Shown: in pieces, positions 1-8,153 of the stretch | Layout: each line of letters begins with the position of its first letter | Position numbering within the stretch: the stretch's first letter is position 1 | Assembly: GCA_028717405.1 (NCBI GenBank) | Contig: JAQUNY010000014.1 | Location: 8,575 to 20,624 of the forward strand | Length of the DNA: 12,050 nt | Origin: Eubacteriales bacterium | Lineage (GTDB): Bacteria > Bacillota > Clostridia > JAQUNY01 | Direction: 5' to 3' | Notes under the pieces: generated by a model | What the model was told of the DNA's origin: nothing | Databases searched by the model: none | Seen by the model: only the letters and a program-made list of their open reading frames with translations | Translations under genes and position numbers: made by a program

Positions 1-1305
1 ACAAGCCCGGGGTTTGTTATTATCGGAAATTCGACTGCCGGGATTGCAGCTGCCGAAGGGATAAGAAGAATCGATAATGAAAGCCAGGTAACCATTATTT
101 CGGACGAGCCTCACCACACATATTCCAGGCCACTCATCTCATATTATCTCGGGGGTATTGTGCCTGAGGACAGGATATACTACAGAGATGAAGACTTCTA
201 TGAAAAGAATGCAATAATGACGATCCTCGGGGTAAAGGCGTCAGGCCTTGACACAGACGCACATGATGTCATTCTTGAAAACGGCCGCCGCATACCCTAC
301 TCAAAACTCCTTATTGCAACCGGAGGAAAGCCTTTTGTCCCTCCAATGGAAGGTGTTTCCAAAAAAAATGTGTTCAAATTTATTAAATATGACGATGTGG
401 GAAAAATTTCAAAGGTTGCCTTACGCGGTAAAAAAGCAGTTGTCATAGGAGCAAGCTTCAGCGGTTTGAAGGCTGTCGAAGCCCTGGTGCACAGGGGAGT
501 CGAAGTGACGGTTGTTGACATCATGGACAGGTTTATGCCAAGAATATTTGACGAAATCGCATCCTCGATTGCCGAAAGTGTTATTGCCGGAAGGGGCGTA
601 AAAATATGCCTTGGAGCCACAGTCAGCCGCCTGGCCGGTGAAGGCGACACGGTAACGGCAGTTGAACTGGTCGATGGAAGACGGCTGGAATGCGATTTTG
701 TGATACTGGCCATAGGAGTCAGGTGCAATACCGATATCGTAAAAGATACAGGGATCCTTACAAACCGGGGTATCAAGGTGGATGCGGGGATGAGGACAAA
801 CCTGCCTGACATCTACGCTGCCGGGGATGTGGCTGAAGGATTGAATTTCATAGAAGAAAAAGAAATGGAAATCGCAATAATCCCCAACGCGTATAAGCAG
901 GGAGAAACCGCGGGTATCAACATGGCAGGCGGCGACAAGGTTTTCGAGCATGGTATGATGATGAATTCAATGCCCATTTTCGGCATGAATGTCATGAGCG
1001 CGGGAATATCTGAGGAGCGTCCGGGGGTTGAGGTAAAAATCATCCACAGGCCGGAGGATCTGGTCTATAAAAAATTCTACTTCAGAGAAGGCTGCCTGGA
1101 AGGGTTTCTGCTGATAAACGAGGTGGACAGGGCCGGGCTTTATATAGACCTTATAAGAAACAGGACGGATGTGACTGGATTTGCCGGCGAAATAGGAGAA
1201 AGCCGGTTTGGTTTTGCTTCTATGCCGAAGGAATTAAGAAAAGAGAGAATTGCCGATCCGCAAAGTCTGAAAGCAGAAAGGAGTTATGCACGATGTTTGA
1301 GCTGA
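1..1305 (+). CDS. FAD/NAD(P)-dependent oxidoreductase, probable electron-input subunit of a split glutamate synthase (5' partial)
   Basis: The reading frame is open from the first base of the window, so the gene begins upstream; the GTG at 160 is an internal codon. About 434 residues are visible, and the FAD-binding beta-alpha-beta fold starts at once with GNSTAG (visible residues 9-14), so only a few residues are missing. A second dinucleotide fold with GASFSG lies near residues 150-155, with an acidic residue at the end of its second strand (VTVVD), which hints at NADH. TNLPDIYAAGD near residues 265-275 is the second FAD contact. The C-terminal part resembles the rubredoxin-reductase-type domain (MNSMPIFGMNVMSAG). 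The redox cysteine of CoA-disulfide reductases is absent; the site reads YSRPLISYYLGG. In many clostridia and archaea a protein of this kind sits beside split GltB domains and is thought to feed electrons to the FMN/Fe-S synthase subunit. That role is inferred from the next gene. The stop codon overlaps the next gene by 13 bp. Confidence 0.85.
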   Translation, partial: TSPGFVIIGNSTAGIAAAEGIRRIDNESQVTIISDEPHHTYSRPLISYYLGGIVPEDRIYYRDEDFYEKNAIMTILGVKASGLDTDAHDVILENGRRIPYSKLLIATGGKPFVPPMEGVSKKNVFKFIKYDDVGKISKVALRGKKAVVIGASFSGLKAVEALVHRGVEVTVVDIMDRFMPRIFDEIASSIAESVIAGRGVKICLGATVSRLAGEGDTVTAVELVDGRRLECDFVILAIGVRCNTDIVKDTGILTNRGIKVDAGMRTNLPDIYAAGDVAEGLNFIEEKEMEIAIIPNAYKQGETAGINMAGGDKVFEHGMMMNSMPIFGMNVMSAGISEERPGVEVKIIHRPEDLVYKKFYFREGCLEGFLLINEVDRAGLYIDLIRNRTDVTGFAGEIGESRFGFASMPKELRKERIADPQSLKAERSYARCLS

Positions 1306-2030
1306 ATGCTGCAGGACTCCATTTTACGGAGTTAAACAGGAAGGTAAGAGAACTGCTGAAGGATGGGGCGGAAGAAATAATACTGAAAAATGTAGGCGGA
1401 CAGAGATATATAGCCGATGGTATTACAGGTTCACAAAAGATTTATATTGAGGGCGTGCCCGGGAATGATATGGCTGCATATATGGATGGCCCTGAAGTTA
1501 CCGTTTTTGGGAATGTACAGGACTCGGCGGCCAACACCATGAACAGCGGCAGGATAATTATCCATGGCAGTGCAGGTGATACAGCCGGATATGCAATGAG
1601 GGGCGGCGAAATATTCATAAGGGATGATGCCGGATACAGGACCGGTATTCATATGAAAGAGTATAAAGATAAGAAGCCTGTAATTGTGATCGGCGGCAAG
1701 GCAGGAGACTTTCTTGGTGAATATATGGCCGGAGGGATCATTGTCCTGCTTGGTATCAGCTCCGGGCATGAAGGGGATATCGTCGGCAGCTATTGCGGAA
1801 CGGGTATGCATAACGGGGTCATATACATTCGGGGCGGAGCGGAGGCATACAGGTTTGGGAAGGAAGTAAAGACGGAGGACGCCGTTCCCGGAGACCTTGA
1901 GATAATATCCGGTTATGTCGCACGGTATACGGAATATTTCGGCGGAAATGCGGCCGGGATAATGTCACACAAATTTCAGAAAATCACATCATTCAGCAGC
2001 AGGCCGTATGGTAAAATATACGCACACTGA
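1293..2030 (+). CDS. Stand-alone glutamate synthase alpha-subunit C-terminal (GXGXG) domain protein
   Basis: This 245-residue protein is a single right-handed beta-helix domain matching the C-terminal third of the glutamate synthase large subunit, also seen in FwdC/FmdC. Its glycine-rich turns recur through residues 75-160 (GSAGDTAGYAMRGGEIFIRD, GGKAGDFLGEYMAGG, then GSYCGTGMHNGVIYIRGG). In full-length GltB this domain joins the glutaminase and synthase domains structurally. In split systems it is a separate polypeptide, and its length is typical of those. The ATG at 1293 is preceded by AAAGGAG (1277-1283) at 9-bp spacing and lies inside the end of the upstream oxidoreductase gene, so the two are translationally coupled. 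The glutaminase and FMN/Fe-S synthase subunits are expected upstream of the window. No terminator hairpin follows; the gene runs into a hexanucleotide repeat and then the convergent carB end. Confidence 0.88.
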   Translation: MFELNAAGLHFTELNRKVRELLKDGAEEIILKNVGGQRYIADGITGSQKIYIEGVPGNDMAAYMDGPEVTVFGNVQDSAANTMNSGRIIIHGSAGDTAGYAMRGGEIFIRDDAGYRTGIHMKEYKDKKPVIVIGGKAGDFLGEYMAGGIIVLLGISSGHEGDIVGSYCGTGMHNGVIYIRGGAEAYRFGKEVKTEDAVPGDLEIISGYVARYTEYFGGNAAGIMSHKFQKITSFSSRPYGKIYAH

Positions 2031-2040
2031 GTCCGCTGAC

Positions 2041-2094
2041 ACTTATACTTATACTTATACTGATACTGATATCGAAACTGAAACTGATAACGAT
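2041..2094. repeat. Degenerate hexanucleotide tandem repeat between convergent genes
   Basis: Nine consecutive 6-bp units fill most of the 79-bp gap between the GXGXG gene and carB. They are three ACTTAT, two ACTGAT, then ATCGAA, ACTGAA, ACTGAT and AACGAT. The first five differ at one position only; later units are more diverged. The tract does not form a stable hairpin and has no U-run, so it is not a recognisable intrinsic terminator for either gene. Because the unit is 6 bp, it stays open as a dipeptide repeat in some frames: Thr-Tyr/Thr-Asp on the plus strand, and Ile-Ser/Phe-Ser on the minus strand in frame with carB past its stop. Confidence 0.8.
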
Positions 2095-2109
2095 TATAGG
2101 TTCTCTTCT

Positions 2110-5100
2110 TTAATGCTTTATGGAAAAGGCGGGGGAGTTAATATCCACCAGGGTTGTGCCCTCCTCGCTGTAGCCGCTGTGCAGGCTTCCCGCGACGGCA
2201 TTTGCGGTATCGAGGCTTGTAAAACATGGTATCCCGAGGGTACAGGCTTTTCTTCGCATTTTTACACTGTCACGTGCCGGATCCCTGCCTTTGGCGGAGG
2301 TTGAAATAATGTAGTTTATCTTTCCGCTCGCGAGTAGTGTCATGACATTGTCATTTTCCGACTGGTGGATCCGGTTGACATTGATCGTCTCAAGGCCTGC
2401 CTCCGCCAGTACTTTGCCTGTGCCTGCGGTAGCATACAGTGTGAAACCCATGGCGGAGAATTTTTCCGCTATGGCTGTAATTTCAGACTTATCGCTGTCC
2501 CTGACCGATATAAAGACCCCTCCTGATTTCCTCATCCTGTAGCCGGAAGCGATAAGGCCTTTATAAAGAGCCTCCTGAAAGTCCGTGCCTATTCCGAGAA
2601 CTTCGCCGGTGGATTTCATCTCGGGGCCAAGCTGGGTATCAAGATCGGCAAGCTTTTCAAAAGAAAAAACGGGGACCTTGACCGAGACATGGGCAGGCAG
2701 AGGTGCAATGCCATATTTGTATCCCATTGAAATCAGGTTGCCGCCAAGGCTCGCTCCGGTTGCAAGCGCGCACATTGGTATGCCGGTCACTTTACTCATG
2801 AAGGGGACAGTCCGTGAGGCTCTGGGATTTACCTCGATTATATAGAGTTCATTTTTATACAGCACAAACTGAATATTTATCAGCCCTTTAACCTTCAGGG
2901 AGGAACAGATGCTTTCGGTGATAGCGAATATCTTTTCTGATAGCCTGCTGTCAACATGAGGTGCGGGATACACGGAAATGCTGTCTCCGGAGTGGACGCC
3001 GGTCCTTTCCACATGTTCCATTATCCCAGGGATCAGGGTGCCTTCACCGTCGCAGACAGCGTCGACTTCGATTTCAAGGCCGCTGAGGTACTTGTCTATC
3101 AGGACAGGCCCGTCCAATCCTGCCGCGAGTATTATTCCCATGTATTCCAATATGTCGTCGGGCGAGTGGGCGATTATCATGTTTTGTCCGCCAAGGACAT
3201 AGGAGGGCCTCATAAGGACGGGAAAACCAAGATCTGCCGAGGCCTTGAGCGCCTGACCGGCAGTGAAGACAGAGTGCCCGGCAGGCCGCCTGATCTCAAG
3301 GTTGTGTAAAAACCTGTCAAAAAGCTCTCTGTTTTCGCAGATGTCAATACTTTCAAATGGTGTGCCTATTATCGGTACGCCTTGCCCGGCCAGCTTCCCG
3401 CTCAGTTTTATTGCAGTTCCGCCACCGTAGGATACGATCACTCCGAGAGGCTTCTCGGTTTCTATGACATTCATGACGTCATCGAAACAGAGAGGCTCAA
3501 AATAAAGCCTGTCGGCTGTATCAAAATCAGTCGAAACGGTTTCAGGGTTGTTGTTTATGACTATGGCTTCGTATCCGAGCCTTCTCAGTTCCATCACACA
3601 ATGTACGCAGGCGTAGTCAAATTCAATGCCCTGGCCTATCCTTATCGGCCCGGAGCCAAGTACGATGACCGACTTTCTGCCGCTTTTACCGATGAATGGC
3701 AGCGCTTCATCTTCGCCGGGTGATGCGGCGCAACCGGCTTCTTGTATGAACGACCGGTCGAGTGAGTAAAAATATGGTGTCTGCGCCTCAAATTCACCGC
3801 TGCAGGTGTCGACCATCTTAAAAACTGCTTTACCTGCCGGACGGGCGACTGCTGCCAAAGACGGTGCTGCTTCAACAGAGGAGATTGAAGGCGAATATGC
3901 ATCTTCATCAGGAGGCAGAGACATGGCAGATTCAGAGCTGTTGGCTGAAGACAGGGCTATATTCCTGAGTTTATATAAAAACCACTCGTCGATATTTGTA
4001 ACTGAATGTATATGCTCGATACTGATACCGCGCCTGATTGCCTCATATACCACAAAAAGCCTTTTATCCGTAGCCTTGTCAAGCATAGAAGCAATGCCGG
4101 AGTCTGGTATTGATTTCAGGACCGGCAGGTCAAGAGTTTCGATGCCCATCTCCGCACCCCGTACGGCTTTAAGCAGGGCTCCTTCAAAAGTATCTGAAAT
4201 CCCCATAGCTTCGCCGGTGGATTTCATCTGGGTGCCCAGATCTCTTTTGGCATATATGAATTTATCAAAAGGCCATCTGGGCACCTTGACCGCCACGTAA
4301 TCCAGCGCGGGTTCAAAGGCTGCGTATGTGGTGCCGGTGACTGCGTTGATTATTTCGTCCAGATTATAGCCCAGGGCAATTTTCACCGCAACTTTTGCTA
4401 TCGGGTAGCCTGTAGCCTTTGAAGCAAGTGCGGAGGACCTTGATACGCGCGGATTGACCTCGATCACGGCATATTCAAATGAATGGGGGTGGAGCGCAAA
4501 CTGGACATTGCATCCTCCCTCCACACCCAGGGCGGTAATAATGTTCAGTGCGGCAGAACGGAGCATCTGGTACTCCTTGTCGGACAGAGTCACAGCAGGA
4601 GCTATGACTATGCTGTCTCCAGTGTGTATGCCAACCGGGTCGAAATTCTCCATGGAACAGACAGTTATCACATTGCCGGCTTTATCGCGCATTACTTCAA
4701 ACTCGATCTCCTTCCACCCGGCTATGGATTTCTCGACCAGTACCTGCCCTATTGGAGACACCGCGATGCCGTTGGTGACGATCTCCGAAAGCTCCTTCCG
4801 GTCTGCTGCCGCTCCGCCGCCGCTGCCACCCAGTGTGAATGCGGGCCTTACGATCACAGGGTAGCCGATCTCATCGGCGAAAGTAAGCGCAGCCCCGACG
4901 TATGAAGCCGTGACCGAAGGGATCACAGGCTGGGATATGGATTGCATGGTTTGCTTGAATAACTGCCTGTCCTCGGACATGTCTATTGCAGCCGGGGAGG
5001 AACCGAGAAGCCGGACCCCCATCCTGTCCAAAAAGCTGTGCTTTGCAAGCTGCATACACAGCGTCAGGCCGGTTTGGCCTCCGAGACCGGATAAAATACT

Positions 5101-5352
5101 GTCAGGACGCTCCTTTTCGATGATCCGCCTTATTGTCGGGACGGTGAGAGGTTCAAGGTAGACATGGTCTGCTGAAGCCGGATCGGTCATTATCGTGGCT
5201 GGATTTGAATTAACCAGTACTATTTCGATACCCTCGCTGCGAAGGACCCTGCACGCCTGAGTGCCGGCGTAGTCAAATTCGGCGGCCTGTCCGATCACTA
5301 TCGGCCCTGAGCCTATAACCATGACTTTTTTAATGCTTGTATCTAAAGGCAT
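2110..5352 (-). CDS. carB: Carbamoyl-phosphate synthase large subunit
   Basis: Makes carbamoyl phosphate from bicarbonate, two ATP and ammonia channelled from CarA, for pyrimidine and arginine synthesis. The 1080-residue product has the usual two halves. The carboxyphosphate half opens with IKKVMVIGSGPIVIGQ and includes LGGQTGL. The carbamoyl-phosphate half begins near residue 559 with RKSVIVLGSGPIRIGQ. The regulatory MGS-like domain starts near residue 944 with GGVFISVRDSD and has TAGTGK, a region used by UMP in the E. coli enzyme. Two oddities: the middle oligomerisation domain loses family similarity between FLYKLRNIAL and FKMVDTC (residues 468-509), where a Ser/Ala/Pro-rich stretch replaces its second helical part; and the second half reads YGGGT instead of the usual GGQT (Gly at residue 645). 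The ATG at 5352 has GGAGG at 5362-5366, 9 bp away, and overlaps the end of carA by 10 bp. The gene is last in purF-carA-carB. Confidence 0.97.
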   Translation of the reverse strand: MPLDTSIKKVMVIGSGPIVIGQAAEFDYAGTQACRVLRSEGIEIVLVNSNPATIMTDPASADHVYLEPLTVPTIRRIIEKERPDSILSGLGGQTGLTLCMQLAKHSFLDRMGVRLLGSSPAAIDMSEDRQLFKQTMQSISQPVIPSVTASYVGAALTFADEIGYPVIVRPAFTLGGSGGGAAADRKELSEIVTNGIAVSPIGQVLVEKSIAGWKEIEFEVMRDKAGNVITVCSMENFDPVGIHTGDSIVIAPAVTLSDKEYQMLRSAALNIITALGVEGGCNVQFALHPHSFEYAVIEVNPRVSRSSALASKATGYPIAKVAVKIALGYNLDEIINAVTGTTYAAFEPALDYVAVKVPRWPFDKFIYAKRDLGTQMKSTGEAMGISDTFEGALLKAVRGAEMGIETLDLPVLKSIPDSGIASMLDKATDKRLFVVYEAIRRGISIEHIHSVTNIDEWFLYKLRNIALSSANSSESAMSLPPDEDAYSPSISSVEAAPSLAAVARPAGKAVFKMVDTCSGEFEAQTPYFYSLDRSFIQEAGCAASPGEDEALPFIGKSGRKSVIVLGSGPIRIGQGIEFDYACVHCVMELRRLGYEAIVINNNPETVSTDFDTADRLYFEPLCFDDVMNVIETEKPLGVIVSYGGGTAIKLSGKLAGQGVPIIGTPFESIDICENRELFDRFLHNLEIRRPAGHSVFTAGQALKASADLGFPVLMRPSYVLGGQNMIIAHSPDDILEYMGIILAAGLDGPVLIDKYLSGLEIEVDAVCDGEGTLIPGIMEHVERTGVHSGDSISVYPAPHVDSRLSEKIFAITESICSSLKVKGLINIQFVLYKNELYIIEVNPRASRTVPFMSKVTGIPMCALATGASLGGNLISMGYKYGIAPLPAHVSVKVPVFSFEKLADLDTQLGPEMKSTGEVLGIGTDFQEALYKGLIASGYRMRKSGGVFISVRDSDKSEITAIAEKFSAMGFTLYATAGTGKVLAEAGLETINVNRIHQSENDNVMTLLASGKINYIISTSAKGRDPARDSVKMRRKACTLGIPCFTSLDTANAVAGSLHSGYSEEGTTLVDINSPAFSIKH

Positions 5353-6551
5353 ATGCGCAAACCTCCGGATGAGTCGAAATTTTCAGCATGATCAGGCTCC
5401 GGGCGCAGTGCTGATATTGTGCTGACTAAGCTTCTTGCGCAGCCTGCAGATCCTGCTGACGCAGACTGCATATATTGTATGAACCTGTCAAAGAGAAATT
5501 CTGTGTCAAGGGGCCCGGCGCAGGCTTCGGGGTGGAATTGTACTGAAAATACGGGATAGTCCCTGTAAATAAGGCCTTCGCAGGTTTTGTCATAGACATT
5601 TTCGAAATATCTGATTGCCGTTTCCGCGGCAATTGTTTCTGTGACGACCGTGTAGCCGTGATTCTGGCTGGTAATATATACTTTGCCTGTCAACAGGTCT
5701 TTTACGGGCTGATTGGCTCCGCGGTGGCCGTACTTCATCTTCTGTGTACTGAAGCCGGCTGCCAGGGCGAGCAGCTGGTGACCAAGGCAAATACCGAAAA
5801 TGGGTATGCCGAGTTGGATAATTGACCTCAGGTTGGAGATGATCCCGATATTTTCGGCAGGGTCCCCGGGGCCGTTTGAAAGCATGATGCCATCGGGTGA
5901 AAGTTCACGGATCCCGCCGGCATCAAAATCGTGAGGCACGACGATCACATCGCAGCCCTTCTGAAGCAGCACCCGCCTGATATTGTGCTTGGAGCCGAAA
6001 TCGAAAAGGACGACCCTGTAATTTGATTGATCAGACTTATAGAATTTGGTTTCACGGGTCGAAACTGCGGCGACGGCACCGGTTATCCTGTAAGATTTTA
6101 TATTTTCGATGAGGGTTGGCAGCCCGGCGCCAGATCTGCGAGGGTCGGTACAGGTTATCGCACCGTTCATGACGCCGCTGACCCTTATGATCTTTGTCAG
6201 AGCACGGGTGTCGATGCCATAGATGCCGGGGATTTTTGCCGATAATAAAAAAGTGTCGAGATTTCCTTCGCTCCTGAAATTTGAAGGATCCCGACACCAT
6301 GATTTTACGATGTACCCGCATGCCCCGGGCGAATCGCTTTCAAAATCCGGCGGAATGACGCCGTAGTTGCCGATAAGAGGAAAGGTCTGAAGTATGATCT
6401 GCCCATGATAGCTTTTATCTGTGAGTGTCTCCAGATATCCGGTCATTCCTGTTGTGAAAACCAGTTCACCTGTTACTTCTCTCTCTGCGCCAAAATGCAG
6501 GCCTTCGAAAATCATACCGTTTTCAAGGATAAGGCAGGCTTTTTTGGTCAT
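5343..6551 (-). CDS. carA: Carbamoyl-phosphate synthase small (glutaminase) subunit
   Basis: Class I glutamine amidotransferase that hydrolyses glutamine and passes ammonia to CarB. The N-terminal CarA domain (residues 1-150: LENGMIFEG, ELVFTTGMTGYLETLTDKSY) is followed by the amidotransferase domain, with SNGPGDP near 225-231, nucleophile Cys255 in FGICLGHQ, and His340 and Glu342 in FHPEA. The ATG at 6551 was chosen because family similarity starts there and GGAGG (6562-6566) precedes it by 10 bp. An in-frame extension to 6635 would overlap purF and has no family similarity. The product is 402 residues. Family members normally stop soon after the FDRFI helix, so the last 38 residues or so (from about Ser363, rich in Ser, Ala and Gly) are an unusual tail. 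It starts 5 bp after purF and overlaps carB by 10 bp. Confidence 0.96.
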   Translation of the reverse strand: MTKKACLILENGMIFEGLHFGAEREVTGELVFTTGMTGYLETLTDKSYHGQIILQTFPLIGNYGVIPPDFESDSPGACGYIVKSWCRDPSNFRSEGNLDTFLLSAKIPGIYGIDTRALTKIIRVSGVMNGAITCTDPRRSGAGLPTLIENIKSYRITGAVAAVSTRETKFYKSDQSNYRVVLFDFGSKHNIRRVLLQKGCDVIVVPHDFDAGGIRELSPDGIMLSNGPGDPAENIGIISNLRSIIQLGIPIFGICLGHQLLALAAGFSTQKMKYGHRGANQPVKDLLTGKVYITSQNHGYTVVTETIAAETAIRYFENVYDKTCEGLIYRDYPVFSVQFHPEACAGPLDTEFLFDRFIQYMQSASAGSAGCARSLVSTISALRPEPDHAENFDSSGGLRICL

Positions 6552-6556
6552 ATGTT

Positions 6557-7990
6557 TTATTCCTCCAGAACGTTTTTTCTTGTTATTTCGCCTGATGAAC
6601 CGGTAAAACATTCGGTACAAAATGGCACCATACATTTTTGGCAGGCCTTCTCCAATCCCTCTATGCTTATGTATCCCAGGCTGTCGGCGCCTATCTTTAT
6701 GCGGATGCCTTCCATATCGGCCTTATTGGCGATCAGGCTTTTAACACTGTCGACATCGGTGCCATAATTGCAGGGGTAACGGAATGGCGGCGAAGATATG
6801 CGGACATGGACCTCCTTTGCACCTGCTTCCCTGAGAAGGCCTATGATCATCCTGCTGGTGGTCCCCCTCACGATCGAATCGTCTACCAGGACTATCTTTC
6901 TACCCTTTATATTGGCGGTCAGGGGATTAAGCTTGAGCCTGACGGCGCTTTCTCTCTGCGACTGAACCGGATAGATGAAGCTTCTGCCGATGTACCGGTT
7001 TTTTACAAATCCCGAAACCAGCGGCAGGCCGCTTTCATCGGCATAACCGATCGCAGCTTCGATCCCGCTGTCCGGCACGCCGCATACCGCGTCTGCGTGG
7101 ACCGGGTATTCCTGTGCCAGGATGTGTCCCATATTATAACGGGCTTCGTACACGCTCATCCCATCAATAATTGAATCCGGTCTGGCGAAATATACAAATT
7201 CAAATATGCAGAGGCCGCCACGGCATCGGGGAGGATCCAGAAAAGTTTGCTTAGTTACCACGCCTTTCTCGGCAACAACGACCTCGCCGGGGCGGATGTC
7301 ACGTGTAAATTCAAATCCGCAGCTTTCAAGTGCGCAGCTTTCCGAAGCAAAGGCTGTGCCATGGGGCCCCGTCCCCATGCAAAGTGGTCTGAAGCCGCAG
7401 GGATCCCTCATTGCGAAGAGCCTGCCGTCATATCCGAGGATTACCATCGAATATGCGCCGCAAATCGTTGGAGCCGCTTCCAGTATACCGCTCAGGACGT
7501 TTCCGGTTTTCATGCAACGGTATGCGATGAGGGAAGAGACGACCTCGGTGTCGGAGGTTGCGCTGAAGTTTATCCCGCACTGTTTCAAACTCTCCCTGAG
7601 CTGTTTTGCGTTTGTTATATTGCCGTTATGGGCTATCGCTATCCGCCCGGTGAGAAATTCTGTAATAAATGGCTGCACATTTTCCCTGATATTGCTTCCT
7701 GTGGTTGAGTACCTGTTGTGCCCGATTGCCGTACATCCAGGGGGAAGCCTGTCCAGAGACCCGCCTGAAAAAACCTCGCTGGCCAGTCCGGTGCTTTTGA
7801 TACAGGAGATGTTACCGCCGCTGCCAGAAAGGACTGCGATACCGGAGCCTTCCTGCCCTCTGTGCTGCAGTGAAAGAAGCCCATTATAAACAATGCCGGC
7901 AGCCTCAGCTGTGTTTAGGCTGACACCGAATACAGCACATTCCTCTTTTGGTTTTCCGTAATCGTCCACTTGGAACATCTCCTGTACCAT
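6557..7990 (-). CDS. purF: Amidophosphoribosyltransferase, Fe-S type
   Basis: Catalyses the first committed step of purine synthesis, PRPP plus glutamine to phosphoribosylamine. The class II glutaminase domain begins at Cys18 (KEECAVFG), which should become the N-terminal nucleophile after removal of a short propeptide. HNRYSTTG and HNGNITNA follow near 91-128. The phosphoribosyltransferase domain carries the PRPP loop IVLVDDSIVRGTTSR (about 366-380). Cys261, Cys407, Cys458 and Cys461 fall where the Bacillus-type enzyme binds its [4Fe-4S] cluster. The length of 477 is normal. The start is uncertain: ATG 7990 has only a weak ribosome site, while GTG 7969 has CAGGAG 9 bp upstream and would give a 10-residue propeptide much like that of B. 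subtilis. The last codons (GAG GAA) double as the carA ribosome site. It heads purF-carA-carB, an uncommon pairing since purF usually sits with other pur genes. Confidence 0.96.
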   Translation of the reverse strand: MVQEMFQVDDYGKPKEECAVFGVSLNTAEAAGIVYNGLLSLQHRGQEGSGIAVLSGSGGNISCIKSTGLASEVFSGGSLDRLPPGCTAIGHNRYSTTGSNIRENVQPFITEFLTGRIAIAHNGNITNAKQLRESLKQCGINFSATSDTEVVSSLIAYRCMKTGNVLSGILEAAPTICGAYSMVILGYDGRLFAMRDPCGFRPLCMGTGPHGTAFASESCALESCGFEFTRDIRPGEVVVAEKGVVTKQTFLDPPRCRGGLCIFEFVYFARPDSIIDGMSVYEARYNMGHILAQEYPVHADAVCGVPDSGIEAAIGYADESGLPLVSGFVKNRYIGRSFIYPVQSQRESAVRLKLNPLTANIKGRKIVLVDDSIVRGTTSRMIIGLLREAGAKEVHVRISSPPFRYPCNYGTDVDSVKSLIANKADMEGIRIKIGADSLGYISIEGLEKACQKCMVPFCTECFTGSSGEITRKNVLEE

Positions 7991-8003
7991 GATCTTTCTG
8001 CAT

Positions 8004-8038
8004 AAAAAAAGCGCTTATCGTACAAGATCAACGCCTTT
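8004..8038 (-). terminator. Terminator-like hairpin in the purF leader (possible attenuator)
   Basis: Read on the minus strand, AAAGGCGTTGATC, a 6-nt loop TTGTAC and GATAAGCGCTTT pair into an imperfect 12-13 bp stem with one G-A mismatch and two wobble pairs, followed by a run of seven T. This is the shape of an intrinsic terminator. It lies between the purF promoter and the purF start, ending 13 nt before ATG 7990, so it could attenuate the operon. No competing antiterminator stem was established. Pairing was done by eye. Confidence 0.5.
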
Positions 8039-8090
8039 GTTCGCCTTTGCCGGAGGAAATATCACTTCAAATCCCAGCCTTCTGACATTG

Positions 8091-8119
8091 ATTTTAACTT
8101 CAAAATGGTTGAGTGTCAA
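8091..8119 (-). promoter_or_regulatory. Sigma-A-type promoter of the purF-carA-carB operon
   Basis: On the minus strand there is a perfect -35 box TTGACA (8119-8114), a 17-bp spacer and the -10 box TAAAAT (8096-8091, five of six consensus bases). Transcription should start near 8084, giving a leader of about 95 nt before the ATG at 7990. This is the best promoter match in the window. Confidence 0.8.
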
Positions 8120-8153
8120 TAGAAAAATGAAATAAAAGTTAAAAGAACTTGCA

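Noticed and set aside
3806..4300. 164-codon plus-strand open frame opposite carB, and similar long frames opposite other genes.
   Set aside because: They lie on the complement of well-conserved coding sequence, have no recognisable domain, and carry no ribosome site of note.
6552..6635. 28-codon in-frame extension of carA into purF.
   Set aside because: It covers the end of purF and the carA ribosome site and has no CarA similarity.
8034..8050. PurR box-like AAAGGCGAACAAA on the minus strand in the purF leader.
   Set aside because: It has the CGAAC core, but the second, oppositely oriented box at the required distance is missing.
8062..8088. Eight-codon leader peptide (MSEGWDLK) ahead of purF.
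   Set aside because: Its ATG is only a few bases after the -10 box, before the expected transcription start, and it has no ribosome site.
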